Virus record (IMG/VR): IMGVR_UViG_3300027742_000029
Location: 1 to 32,015 of that record
Length of the DNA: 32,015 bases
Strand: one strand, 5' to 3'
From: a virus
Part shown: one piece after another, positions 6,826 to 14,495 of the stretch
Position numbering within the stretch: the first letter of the stretch is position 1
Layout: every line of letters begins with the position of its first letter
Program-made: the position numbers and the translations under genes
The notes under the pieces: model-generated
What the model was told of the DNA's origin: nothing
What the model saw: only the letters and a program-made list of their open reading frames with translations
The model's database searches: none

Positions 6826-9800
6826 TGCATCTAACTCTTAAATCAGAATACTCATTCGGGCAATGTTTTGGCTACTTAAAATCATTGCATGACAACTATT
6901 CTAGTGATGGAGTCATAGGAATAGCAGACACAAATACTTTTAGCTTTTATAAGTTAGAGCAAATGTGCAAAAAATCTGGTGTAAAACCGATTTACGGTTA
7001 TAGATGTACAGTTGTAAATAATGCAACTCAGAAGGTTAAGCCTAGAGGACAGTTCGGGAAAGAGTATATAATAATTGCAAAGAATGTAATTGGTCTTAGA
7101 GAGATTTTTAATCTAACTAAGATAATGTCACAAAATTTTTATTATAGAGGGAATGTGTCTGTATCAGATATAAACTCTCTAAGTAATAATGTTATTGTTA
7201 TATCGACTGACCCAGTAGCCAACAGACTTGATTATTTAGGTATCGGTTTTACAACACCAGAAAGAACAAAGAATTACAGATGTAAGAAAGTTTTTGTAGA
7301 CCAAAACTTTTATAGTTCTGGTGAAGATAAACCAGTATATCAATTATATGCAGGAAGAAATGCAAATGACAAATCTTGCCCTCAGCATATACTTTGCGAA
7401 GAGGAAGCAATTGCATATTTTGGCAAAGAATGTGTTGATTCTCTTTTAGAGATAGAAAAGTCTGTTGATAGATTTGATCTGCCACTTGCTGAGAATGTTG
7501 AGTATAAAGGCAAAGAAAAGATCGCTGACTTATCAATAGAAGGAGCAAAAAGACTTGGTGTTGATTTAACTGATCCAGTTTATCAAGAAAGATTTGATAA
7601 AGAAATAAGTTTGTTAGAAGATAAAGGTTTTTCCGATTATCTTATGGTTGTTGCTGAAATAATAAAAGAGGCGAAGAGGTATTCACTTGTTGGGCCTGGC
7701 AGAGGAAGTTCCGGAGGTAGTCTAATATGCTATCTTCTCGGGATAACAACGTTTGATCCAATAAAATATGACCTAATCTTTGAGAGGTTCATTGATGTTA
7801 ACCGATTCGATGCCCCTGATATTGATTTTGATGTTCCAGATAAGTATAGAGGGAAAGTCGTAAAATGGATGGAAAAAAGATATGGGATTGATAATGTAAA
7901 AACAATATCAAATATTACAAGATTCAAGCCAAAAAGCGCAATTGGTGAGTTTGCAAAAGCTATGGGTATCCCAAGATTCGAGACTGAGGCAGTAAAGGAT
8001 ATGATATTGCACAGAGCACCCGGTGATGCAAGGGCGGCATTTGCAATGGAGGATACATTTCAAGAAACAGATGCTGGTGTAGAGTTTATAGAAAAGTTCC
8101 CAGAAATGAAAACTGTAACACAGATAGAAAACCATGCAAAAAATAAAGGCAAGCATGCTGCCGGAGTAATAATCTGTAATAAGTCTTTGGCTAATTATTG
8201 CGGTATAGATGAAAGAGATGGCACTGTTTATCTTGACAAAAAAGATGCAGAAGGACTCAACCTTTTAAAAGTTGATGCTCTTGGTCTTAGAACCCTATCA
8301 GTACTTCAAGATTGTGCAAAATCAATAGGGATGGACTATAATGATTTTTATGATTTGCCTCTTGATGATGAAAAGTCATTTGAAGTATTCAAAAATAAAA
8401 GGTTGGGTGGAGTATTCCAGTTTGAGGGAGAAGCTGTAAAAAGCATAAACCATTCTGCACCTATGGAGCATTTTGAAGATATAGTTGCTGCTGGTGCACT
8501 TGGTAGGCCAGGTTCTTTATCATCAGGCGGAACATCAAGATATATAAAATTAAGAAACGGAGAAAGAGAGCCAACATTTTATTGTGATAAGCATAAAAGA
8601 ATAACAGAAAGCACTTATGGGGTTGTTGTTTATCAAGAAACAATGATGGCTCTGTGTAAAGAAATTTCTGGAATGTCTTGGGAGGATGTTTCATCACTGA
8701 GGAAAGCAGCATCGAAGTCTTTAGGTGAAGAATTCTTTGATAAATACAGGATAAAGTTTGTGGAAGGTGCTATTGCGTTATCAGGTTATGATGAAGAAAC
8801 TGCAAATAAAGCATGGTTAGATATATCATCAATGGGATCATATGCCTTCAACCGTAGTCATTCTGTAGCTTATGCTTATATCTCATATTGGTGCGTACAT
8901 GGACAAACAAAACTTTTTGACTGGGATAATAAAAGATTCATCACCATTGCAAATGCATACAGAAATGGCGTTGAAAACATAGCATGTTATGATGAGGAAA
9001 CAGGCAAAACAATAAAAGGGAAAGTAAAAAAGGTAATAAGAACAACGGGAGCAAAAAACCTCGGGAAGAAAAAGGCGATAAAGATAAAGCTAAAAAATAG
9101 GAGAAAGATAATATGCTCTCATGACCACAAAATATTGACAGATAATGGTTATATAAGAGCGATTGATCTTTCAATCGGCGACAATATTATGTGTGAAAAA
9201 CTTTGCGTAGAGATTACCGACAGTTTAATAGAAAAAAGGTCAGAGAGTTTTAAAAGAAGATGGGGGTCAGAAGAAAGAGAAGCGTTGATAAAATGTACAG
9301 CCAAAGGTGGTTTTGCTACTGCAAAAAGCGGCAACCATTACTCTCATTATAACCACATGAGTGATTCTGAAAAAGAACAGTTTAGGGAAGATTTCAGAAA
9401 TAATGTTCAACCGCTTGCGGCAGAGGCAAACATAGGCTCTAAGCGATACTTAATGAGTAATGGGAAAAAGACGAATTCTATGTTTGAAACCTTATTTGAA
9501 AATACACTTATTGATTTAGGTGTTGATTATGAATGGCAAAAGCTTGTAGATAACAAGGAGTATGAAAAAGACCAGCACCAATTCAGTGATTTTTTTATAA
9601 ATGGGGTTTATATAGAGCTAGAGTTAAACAAAAGAGATAAGTCATACTATGATGATAAATACTGCTGTGGCGAATCATATATAGTGCTTGGAGGTGATAC
9701 AGGCGTTGAAGACATTAAGCTTGCTGTAGAGCAGTGCTTTCTTGCAGAGCCTATACTGAATGGTGATGAAATAGTTTTATCCAAGATAACCTCAATAACA

Positions 9801-10625
9801 GATTATGAAGATTCTGTCATGTACGATGTTGTTATGGAAAACGAGCCGCATAACTACTTGGCTGATAATATAGTAGTCCATAACTGTTCATACATGAAAG
9901 CTCATCATCCACTTCAGTTTATTGCTGCAATTCTTAATAATTCAAAAGATGACGATAATTCACTAAAAATACTAAGAGAGTTTTATGAGTCTGAAAACTT
10001 GAAATTTAAAGCAGTCGACCCAATGACTTCTGGTGTAAACTGGGAAATAAGAGGTGATGAATTAGTTGGAGGGCTAACCAATATTAAAGGTGTAGGTGCG
10101 GCAAAAGCAATGGATATAATAAAGGTTAGGAAAGGTGAAAAAACTTTAACTCCTGCAATGCTTAATATGCTAGAAAAACCAAAGACTCCATTTTCTATTC
10201 TTTATCCTGCCCGCCATCATTTTGGCAACTTATACAAAAATCCAACTGATTTCGGAGTACCAAAGATACATCTAATAGATGATGTTAATGATCCTGGGGA
10301 ATATTGTGTAATTGGAAAGATGCTTCATGTGGATGATGTTCATGTAAATGACGTCCAAGCCATTGCAAAAAGAGGAGGTGAAGTTCTATCCGGGCCTGAT
10401 ATGAAAGTTCATATACGGATAGAAGATGATACAGGAGTAATAATGTGCATACTTGGTAGGTTTGTATATGAACAAATGGCTGATGAATTCTTGAGAGAAA
10501 AGGTTGGTTCTACTTGGTATTGCATAATGGGTAAAATAATGCCGGGGATAAGAGTTCTTTTTATAACCCAAGTTGCAAATCTAAACAAACAAATAGGTTT
10601 AAATGAAGGTGAGGAAGAGCGATGA
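6822..10625 (+). CDS. dnaE: DnaE-type DNA polymerase III alpha, interrupted by an intein
   Basis: 1267 residues including a 331-residue intein; the spliced protein would be 936, shorter than bacterial DnaE. The N-terminal PHP domain (about 1-90) starts HLTLKSEYS, where two of the three motif I histidines are Thr and Lys, and TDHG has become ADTN, so metal binding is probably lost. The C-family active site is intact: GPGRGSSGG (291-299), PDIDFD with catalytic Asp333 and Asp335, and KVDALGL with Asp485. A conserved FNRSHSVAYAYISYW segment is followed by the intein, then CSYMKAHHPLQF. A C-terminal OB-like region follows (about 1140-1260). ATG at 6822 or 6825 can both serve. The next gene overlaps it by 4 nt. 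Confidence 0.92.
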   Translation: MMHLTLKSEYSFGQCFGYLKSLHDNYSSDGVIGIADTNTFSFYKLEQMCKKSGVKPIYGYRCTVVNNATQKVKPRGQFGKEYIIIAKNVIGLREIFNLTKIMSQNFYYRGNVSVSDINSLSNNVIVISTDPVANRLDYLGIGFTTPERTKNYRCKKVFVDQNFYSSGEDKPVYQLYAGRNANDKSCPQHILCEEEAIAYFGKECVDSLLEIEKSVDRFDLPLAENVEYKGKEKIADLSIEGAKRLGVDLTDPVYQERFDKEISLLEDKGFSDYLMVVAEIIKEAKRYSLVGPGRGSSGGSLICYLLGITTFDPIKYDLIFERFIDVNRFDAPDIDFDVPDKYRGKVVKWMEKRYGIDNVKTISNITRFKPKSAIGEFAKAMGIPRFETEAVKDMILHRAPGDARAAFAMEDTFQETDAGVEFIEKFPEMKTVTQIENHAKNKGKHAAGVIICNKSLANYCGIDERDGTVYLDKKDAEGLNLLKVDALGLRTLSVLQDCAKSIGMDYNDFYDLPLDDEKSFEVFKNKRLGGVFQFEGEAVKSINHSAPMEHFEDIVAAGALGRPGSLSSGGTSRYIKLRNGEREPTFYCDKHKRITESTYGVVVYQETMMALCKEISGMSWEDVSSLRKAASKSLGEEFFDKYRIKFVEGAIALSGYDEETANKAWLDISSMGSYAFNRSHSVAYAYISYWCVHGQTKLFDWDNKRFITIANAYRNGVENIACYDEETGKTIKGKVKKVIRTTGAKNLGKKKAIKIKLKNRRKIICSHDHKILTDNGYIRAIDLSIGDNIMCEKLCVEITDSLIEKRSESFKRRWGSEEREALIKCTAKGGFATAKSGNHYSHYNHMSDSEKEQFREDFRNNVQPLAAEANIGSKRYLMSNGKKTNSMFETLFENTLIDLGVDYEWQKLVDNKEYEKDQHQFSDFFINGVYIELELNKRDKSYYDDKYCCGESYIVLGGDTGVEDIKLAVEQCFLAEPILNGDEIVLSKITSITDYEDSVMYDVVMENEPHNYLADNIVVHNCSYMKAHHPLQFIAAILNNSKDDDNSLKILREFYESENLKFKAVDPMTSGVNWEIRGDELVGGLTNIKGVGAAKAMDIIKVRKGEKTLTPAMLNMLEKPKTPFSILYPARHHFGNLYKNPTDFGVPKIHLIDDVNDPGEYCVIGKMLHVDDVHVNDVQAIAKRGGEVLSGPDMKVHIRIEDDTGVIMCILGRFVYEQMADEFLREKVGSTWYCIMGKIMPGIRVLFITQVANLNKQIGLNEGEEER
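8892..9884 (+). mobile_element. Intein with probable Vsr-like PD-(D/E)XK homing endonuclease
   Basis: Intein residues 1-331 are polymerase residues 691-1021. Block A begins with Cys1 (CVHGQTKLFD). Block B has SHDH at 76-79 (the SxxH catalytic pair). Block F has YDVVMENEPHNYLADN near 311-326, with His320. The end is His330-Asn331, followed by extein Cys+1, so all class 1 splicing residues are present. The middle (about 112-290) lacks LAGLIDADG motifs; instead it shows a SMFETLFENTLIDLG helix (Glu199), QFSDFF (Asp233) and IELELNK (Glu242/Glu244, Lys247), the order seen in Vsr/DUF559-type PD-(D/E)XK nucleases. The insertion point is in a highly conserved polymerase segment. The nuclease assignment is inference. 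Confidence 0.9.
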
Positions 10626-11068
10626 GGTATATCACAGTATCAGGGATAGATAGATCAGGCAAAACATCTCTTATAAAAAGTTATTTAGAGAGGACTAACT
10701 ATATGGATTATATAGTTGATAGAGACCCATCGAATATTTTTGCACTAAACATAATACAGGAGAGGTTTAACGATAGAGACTACAGTTACAATGAGTATCA
10801 AAAGTTTATAAAATCTCATTCAGAACATATAGACTTAGCAATTTTATTAGTTTGTGATATTGATATTTTAGTAGAAAGGTTTATCAGGACAAATGAACCA
10901 GACCTTGTTGGTGTATATGAAATGTGCGAGCACCAAGATATAATAACTGGTTTGTTTCATGATGCTGGGTATAAAAATATATTGCAGATAGATACAACAA
11001 AGATTTCAACAGAAGAAGCAGTAACACTTGTTATAAACAAAATGAAGGGAATAAGAAATGCCAATTAA
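10622..11068 (+). CDS. dTMP kinase-like P-loop kinase
   Basis: 148 residues beginning with an intact P-loop, VSGIDRSGKTS (6-16), the pattern of thymidylate kinases (G-x-D-x-x-GKT/S). Asp35-Arg36 or nearby (VDRDP) could be the DR motif and a LLVCDIDILVERF stretch resembles the later core. It is shorter than typical 200-residue Tmk, so the lid region may be reduced. Its place just before a thymidylate synthase suggests it turns dTMP into dTDP; other deoxynucleotide monophosphates are possible. It overlaps the polymerase by 4 nt and the ThyX-like gene by 11 nt. Confidence 0.7.
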   Translation: MRYITVSGIDRSGKTSLIKSYLERTNYMDYIVDRDPSNIFALNIIQERFNDRDYSYNEYQKFIKSHSEHIDLAILLVCDIDILVERFIRTNEPDLVGVYEMCEHQDIITGLFHDAGYKNILQIDTTKISTEEAVTLVINKMKGIRNAN

Positions 11069-11954
11069 CAATGAATTAGAAGAACGCCCATTATTAGTTC
11101 AGTTAAAAACTGGAGAAAAACCAAGAACAGCATTCATCAATGCTCTTGATGCTGTTGGTGTTAGAATGCTGAATTGTCCAACTGATAAAGAGTTGATGCA
11201 ATACATACCAGAATTCGCATCTGGAACTTGGGAAGATGAACCAAAAACTGATTTTACTGACGAAGAACGGGCTTCAGTAATTGATGATTTGTTTGCTGGT
11301 TATATTCTGCCAACTGCTTTAGAAACTATAAAAATCACCTTTATAGTTAAAGGTTTAGACTTAGTTGATGTTTGTCATTTGATAAGACATAGAACTTTAT
11401 CATTTTCTGCTCAAGGGACTGGCGACCGTGATTTAAGGCATGATGACGTTTTGGTAAAGCCATCAATTTCAAACAGCAGGCATTTTTCAAAGTTCATGAA
11501 ATTGATGATAGATGCTAAGGAGTTATATTCAGAAGTTATGGATGATCCAGATATGCCTATCCTTGATGCAAGAACTTTTATGCCAAGGTGTACTTCGAAT
11601 TATTATTATGTATCTGGTGATCTGAAAGCAATCATGGCTTTTGTTGGTCAAAGGAAAGATGAATCGATCGAACCTGAAACAATGAATATCTTTGCCATTA
11701 AGTTATGGATGGAAGTTGTAAAGAGATTCCCTCAGCTTAAAACAAAGATTGATCTTACTTCTCCTGATTATTTCGCAGTTGAAACATCAAAGGGAGGCAG
11801 AAGTAGTAATTTTTATAGACCAGAACCTAAAAATGACATTTATTCTTACAGGCTAGACTGGTTCATTCGCCAAAAAATGAGGCAGGAAATGATTGGTGGT
11901 GATGAATACATACAAATAAGAGGCGATCTTTTAGCAGAATTTGATCTCCTATAA
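11058..11954 (+). CDS. thyX: ThyX-like flavin-dependent thymidylate synthase
   Basis: 298 residues. The ThyX signature region is seen as LIRHRTLSFSAQGTGDR (RHR at 110-112), followed by a middle with ARTFMPRCTSNYYY (171-184), and FVGQRKDESIEPETMNIFA near 196-214, matching the order of ThyX FAD/dUMP-binding parts. The usual RHRx7S has Gly120 in place of the serine, and the ..GRY.. run is TGDRDLR. The substitution may matter for activity or mark a divergent clade. The role would be dUMP to dTMP for phage DNA. AAGGGA precedes the start, inside the end of the kinase gene. Its stop lies 2 nt from the stop of the opposing endolysin gene. Confidence 0.8.
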   Translation: MPINNELEERPLLVQLKTGEKPRTAFINALDAVGVRMLNCPTDKELMQYIPEFASGTWEDEPKTDFTDEERASVIDDLFAGYILPTALETIKITFIVKGLDLVDVCHLIRHRTLSFSAQGTGDRDLRHDDVLVKPSISNSRHFSKFMKLMIDAKELYSEVMDDPDMPILDARTFMPRCTSNYYYVSGDLKAIMAFVGQRKDESIEPETMNIFAIKLWMEVVKRFPQLKTKIDLTSPDYFAVETSKGGRSSNFYRPEPKNDIYSYRLDWFIRQKMRQEMIGGDEYIQIRGDLLAEFDLL

Positions 11955-11956
11955 AT

Positions 11957-12361
11957 TTATCTCTTGTAATGATGGGGGTGGCTTGGTTCTAATCTTCCAG
12001 AATCAATAAAGCCACCTCTCCATCTTACAGCCCCAGTATCGAAATGAGTAAACCCTTCATAGCAACCAATTCCATTAGTGAAACCAAAATACTCATTCAA
12101 AAATTTTGCTACCTCTCTAGGATCAACACCTTCTACAACGAAATCTGCTGCAATACCAAACATATGCTTTGAGTTATTAACACCGCCAACTTCTTTATTA
12201 TGTGCCCCGCACCGACAACCACTTGTTATTGTAATCCTTGCATTGAATTTATATCTTGTTATCTGTAAAGCAAAAACAATGCATTTTTTGATTTGGTTAT
12301 AACCACAACCACATCCGCATTCAAATTCACTTCTACTGAAATTTTCAGTTAAGTCTCCCAT
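11957..12361 (-). CDS. M15-family peptidase endolysin
   Basis: 134 residues. The peptidase M15_3 zinc-site is complete: SKHMFGIAADF (His66, Asp73) and HFDTG (His106), with R50 and the SGCRC segment upstream. It begins with an FECGCGCG motif typical of the same phage and plasmid peptidases. It should cut peptide cross-links of peptidoglycan to release progeny. No signal peptide or membrane segment is present, so it needs a holin or other help; none is visible in this window. The start (ATG at 12361) overlaps the stop of the upstream gene by 1 nt (TAATG). It is the last gene of the rightward virion module. Confidence 0.85.
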   Translation of the reverse strand: MGDLTENFSRSEFECGCGCGYNQIKKCIVFALQITRYKFNARITITSGCRCGAHNKEVGGVNNSKHMFGIAADFVVEGVDPREVAKFLNEYFGFTNGIGCYEGFTHFDTGAVRWRGGFIDSGRLEPSHPHHYKR

Positions 12362-13185
12362 TAAACTTCTTCTATTGTTAAACTGCTAGAATTTATGCTG
12401 TAGAACTTATTGACTATAGCCATTGTAGAACTGATCTTCCCGTAAAGTTGATATGTCTGCTCAAGCTTACTGTTTGCATCTTCTGGGAATAAACTTGCAA
12501 ATAAAGAAAATCTTACTCCATTATCAACCATTATTTGATTTATATCTCGCCTATCATCATCGTCCATAAAACTCAGACTGATTGTTACGGATTTGCTGGT
12601 AGTTCCTCTATCAACAATGGAATCACCAGCTTCAGTTCTTGAGACTACACTTCTATCTTCATAAGATATTTTAGCTCCATAATCAGCGTTTACTTTAGCT
12701 TCCCAGTATTTGCCAACAATTAAACCGCCAGCTTCTATATATCCCATAGTGTTATTTACATCGTTAATCTCAACCTCAAGCCTCTCTACAGAAGTCTCAC
12801 TAAACCAAGATACTGCATAAGCGCCTCCGCCAATCGAAACCGAATCTATTCCTTCATATTCTATACCAAACATATGGCTTGATATAGGGCCAGAAGGACA
12901 ACAAAGTACAGCGCCAGTATTAAAAACTGGAACAACATCATCAAATAAAGTAAAACCACTAACAGTGAAAGTTGCTGTAGCAGTAAGGTTTGAGAAAGCT
13001 AAAACAAATGCTGATAATAACTGTGGATTTTGAAACTCAACTGTTATTGTTGGGTTTGTAGTAGTACTTCTCCACGGGTTTGTTTTTATATCATCAGATA
13101 AATTATCAATTGATAAATCTTCTTCATCTGCCGATAAAAATGAAAGGCTAGAAAGATTTTTGTTTATTATTCTCATGTTAGGCAT
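12361..13185 (-). CDS. Putative tail-tip or fibre protein
   Basis: 274 residues from the ATG at 13185, chosen because GGAG lies 7 bases upstream; a longer start at 13206 has none. An N-terminal beta region (about 40-130) has features like carbohydrate-binding or discoidin domains (RSTTTNPTITVEFQNPQ, ATATFTVSGF), and a C-terminal part (about 150-270) contains VERLEVEINDVNNT, KSVTISLSFMDDDDRRD and a repeated S-rich beta pattern. I do not recognise a named family. Its place between the S74 fibre and the endolysin suggests an adsorption or baseplate role. It overlaps the S74 gene by 8 nt. Confidence 0.6.
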   Translation of the reverse strand: MPNMRIINKNLSSLSFLSADEEDLSIDNLSDDIKTNPWRSTTTNPTITVEFQNPQLLSAFVLAFSNLTATATFTVSGFTLFDDVVPVFNTGAVLCCPSGPISSHMFGIEYEGIDSVSIGGGAYAVSWFSETSVERLEVEINDVNNTMGYIEAGGLIVGKYWEAKVNADYGAKISYEDRSVVSRTEAGDSIVDRGTTSKSVTISLSFMDDDDRRDINQIMVDNGVRFSLFASLFPEDANSKLEQTYQLYGKISSTMAIVNKFYSINSSSLTIEEV

Positions 13186-14455
13186 TTTTTGACTCCAATC
13201 GCTCAACTTTATCAGATAACTCTTTTATTGCCTCAACAAGAAGCCCAACTAAATTCCCGTAAGCTAAGCTTTTAATTTTATCTTTATCTTTTCCTATTGA
13301 TACAGCTTCGGGTAACACGCTTTCAACTTCATCTGCTATTAAACCAACCTGTCTTTTATCACTTCCAGTATCAGTTCTTTTATATGTTACGCCATTAATG
13401 GCCTTAACCTTACTTAATGCCTCACCTATTAATTCAATATCCGTTTTTATCCTTCTATCTGAATTTTCACCTAAAGTTCCAAGTATCGTCATATCTCCAA
13501 CATCATCAACTTCAACTTTATTTGTAGAATTCCATCCAACAGTCCATAAAGTTGTAGTAGTTGTTGTTCCAGAAGTTGCAACTGTAACATTGTACGCAGT
13601 TCCATCTGCCTCAAGAACAACCTGGCCTCCATCACCTGTGCCAATTGCCGGTATTGATATTGAAGTTGAAGTTTTTAGGTGAAAATCTGCCGCCTCTTTT
13701 CCATCCAAAAGGTCAGAATTTAGATTTGCAACTAGAGTGCTATTATTAGTCTCCATTGCTCCGTCCAAACTTAGAGCTACAGCACCAGTAGCAGCAACTG
13801 CCTCAACTGCAATCCCCGTTGCACCAGTGGCATACCCTCTAACTCCAACACCATTAGTTTTTGCTATGCTTTGCCCTTGTACGCCATAAGTATCGCTACT
13901 TGTTGCACCGCCAAGAACTCCAATATCGCCTGCTGTAGTTCCACTTTCTCCAGCAACGCCAATTGATGCAGTATTACTTTGGTTTCCGTATATTGATGTC
14001 TCGCCAAGAGTATCAGTTACAGCACCAGATGATCGAACATAGCCACTTGTATTTAAATCTCCTGATGTTACAGTACCTAAATCCGCAGATATTAAACTCA
14101 AACTTGCTACATTAATTTCTGCTTCTGTTATTGCGTCTGCAACTACCTGTGCTGTGTCAACAGTATCAGTATTAAGATTTCCAGTAGTTGAATTTATTGC
14201 AGCAATTGTAGTTTCTGCCGCAGTAACAGCTCCGGCATCAATTAATGCTGTTGATATTGTGCTTTCAGTTGCTAACGCTCCTTGGCCTGCAATAGCAGCA
14301 GCAGTATTATCACCAGTAACATCTGCATTTTCTACAGGTTTAGTGCCTGTTATAACAGAATATCCAACAAGAATATTTGATGGTAAGTTTACACTATAAA
14401 CTCGCACTACAGCAGCTTGTAATAGTACGTCTATCTCATTCAGAATAACAGCCAT
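13178..14455 (-). CDS. Tail fibre/spike with C-terminal S74 autochaperone
   Basis: 425 residues. The C-terminus (332-425) is a peptidase S74 intramolecular chaperone: SDRRIKTDI at 332-340, in which the autocleavage falls just before the serine, then KINGVTYKRT, RQVGLIADEVESVLPEAV, and a final coiled coil with LVGLLVEAIKELSDKVERLE. The fibre part is low complexity, rich in Thr, Ala and Ser, with a NSDLLDGKEAADFH motif near 245-260 that is common in trimeric fibres. The S74 domain would help the trimer fold and then be removed. AGGGG precedes the ATG. The likely host-recognition gene. Confidence 0.85.
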   Translation of the reverse strand: MAVILNEIDVLLQAAVVRVYSVNLPSNILVGYSVITGTKPVENADVTGDNTAAAIAGQGALATESTISTALIDAGAVTAAETTIAAINSTTGNLNTDTVDTAQVVADAITEAEINVASLSLISADLGTVTSGDLNTSGYVRSSGAVTDTLGETSIYGNQSNTASIGVAGESGTTAGDIGVLGGATSSDTYGVQGQSIAKTNGVGVRGYATGATGIAVEAVAATGAVALSLDGAMETNNSTLVANLNSDLLDGKEAADFHLKTSTSISIPAIGTGDGGQVVLEADGTAYNVTVATSGTTTTTTLWTVGWNSTNKVEVDDVGDMTILGTLGENSDRRIKTDIELIGEALSKVKAINGVTYKRTDTGSDKRQVGLIADEVESVLPEAVSIGKDKDKIKSLAYGNLVGLLVEAIKELSDKVERLESKNA

Positions 14456-14495
14456 TACAACCCCTAATCAAAAATTATTAGATATTCTTTATCAG

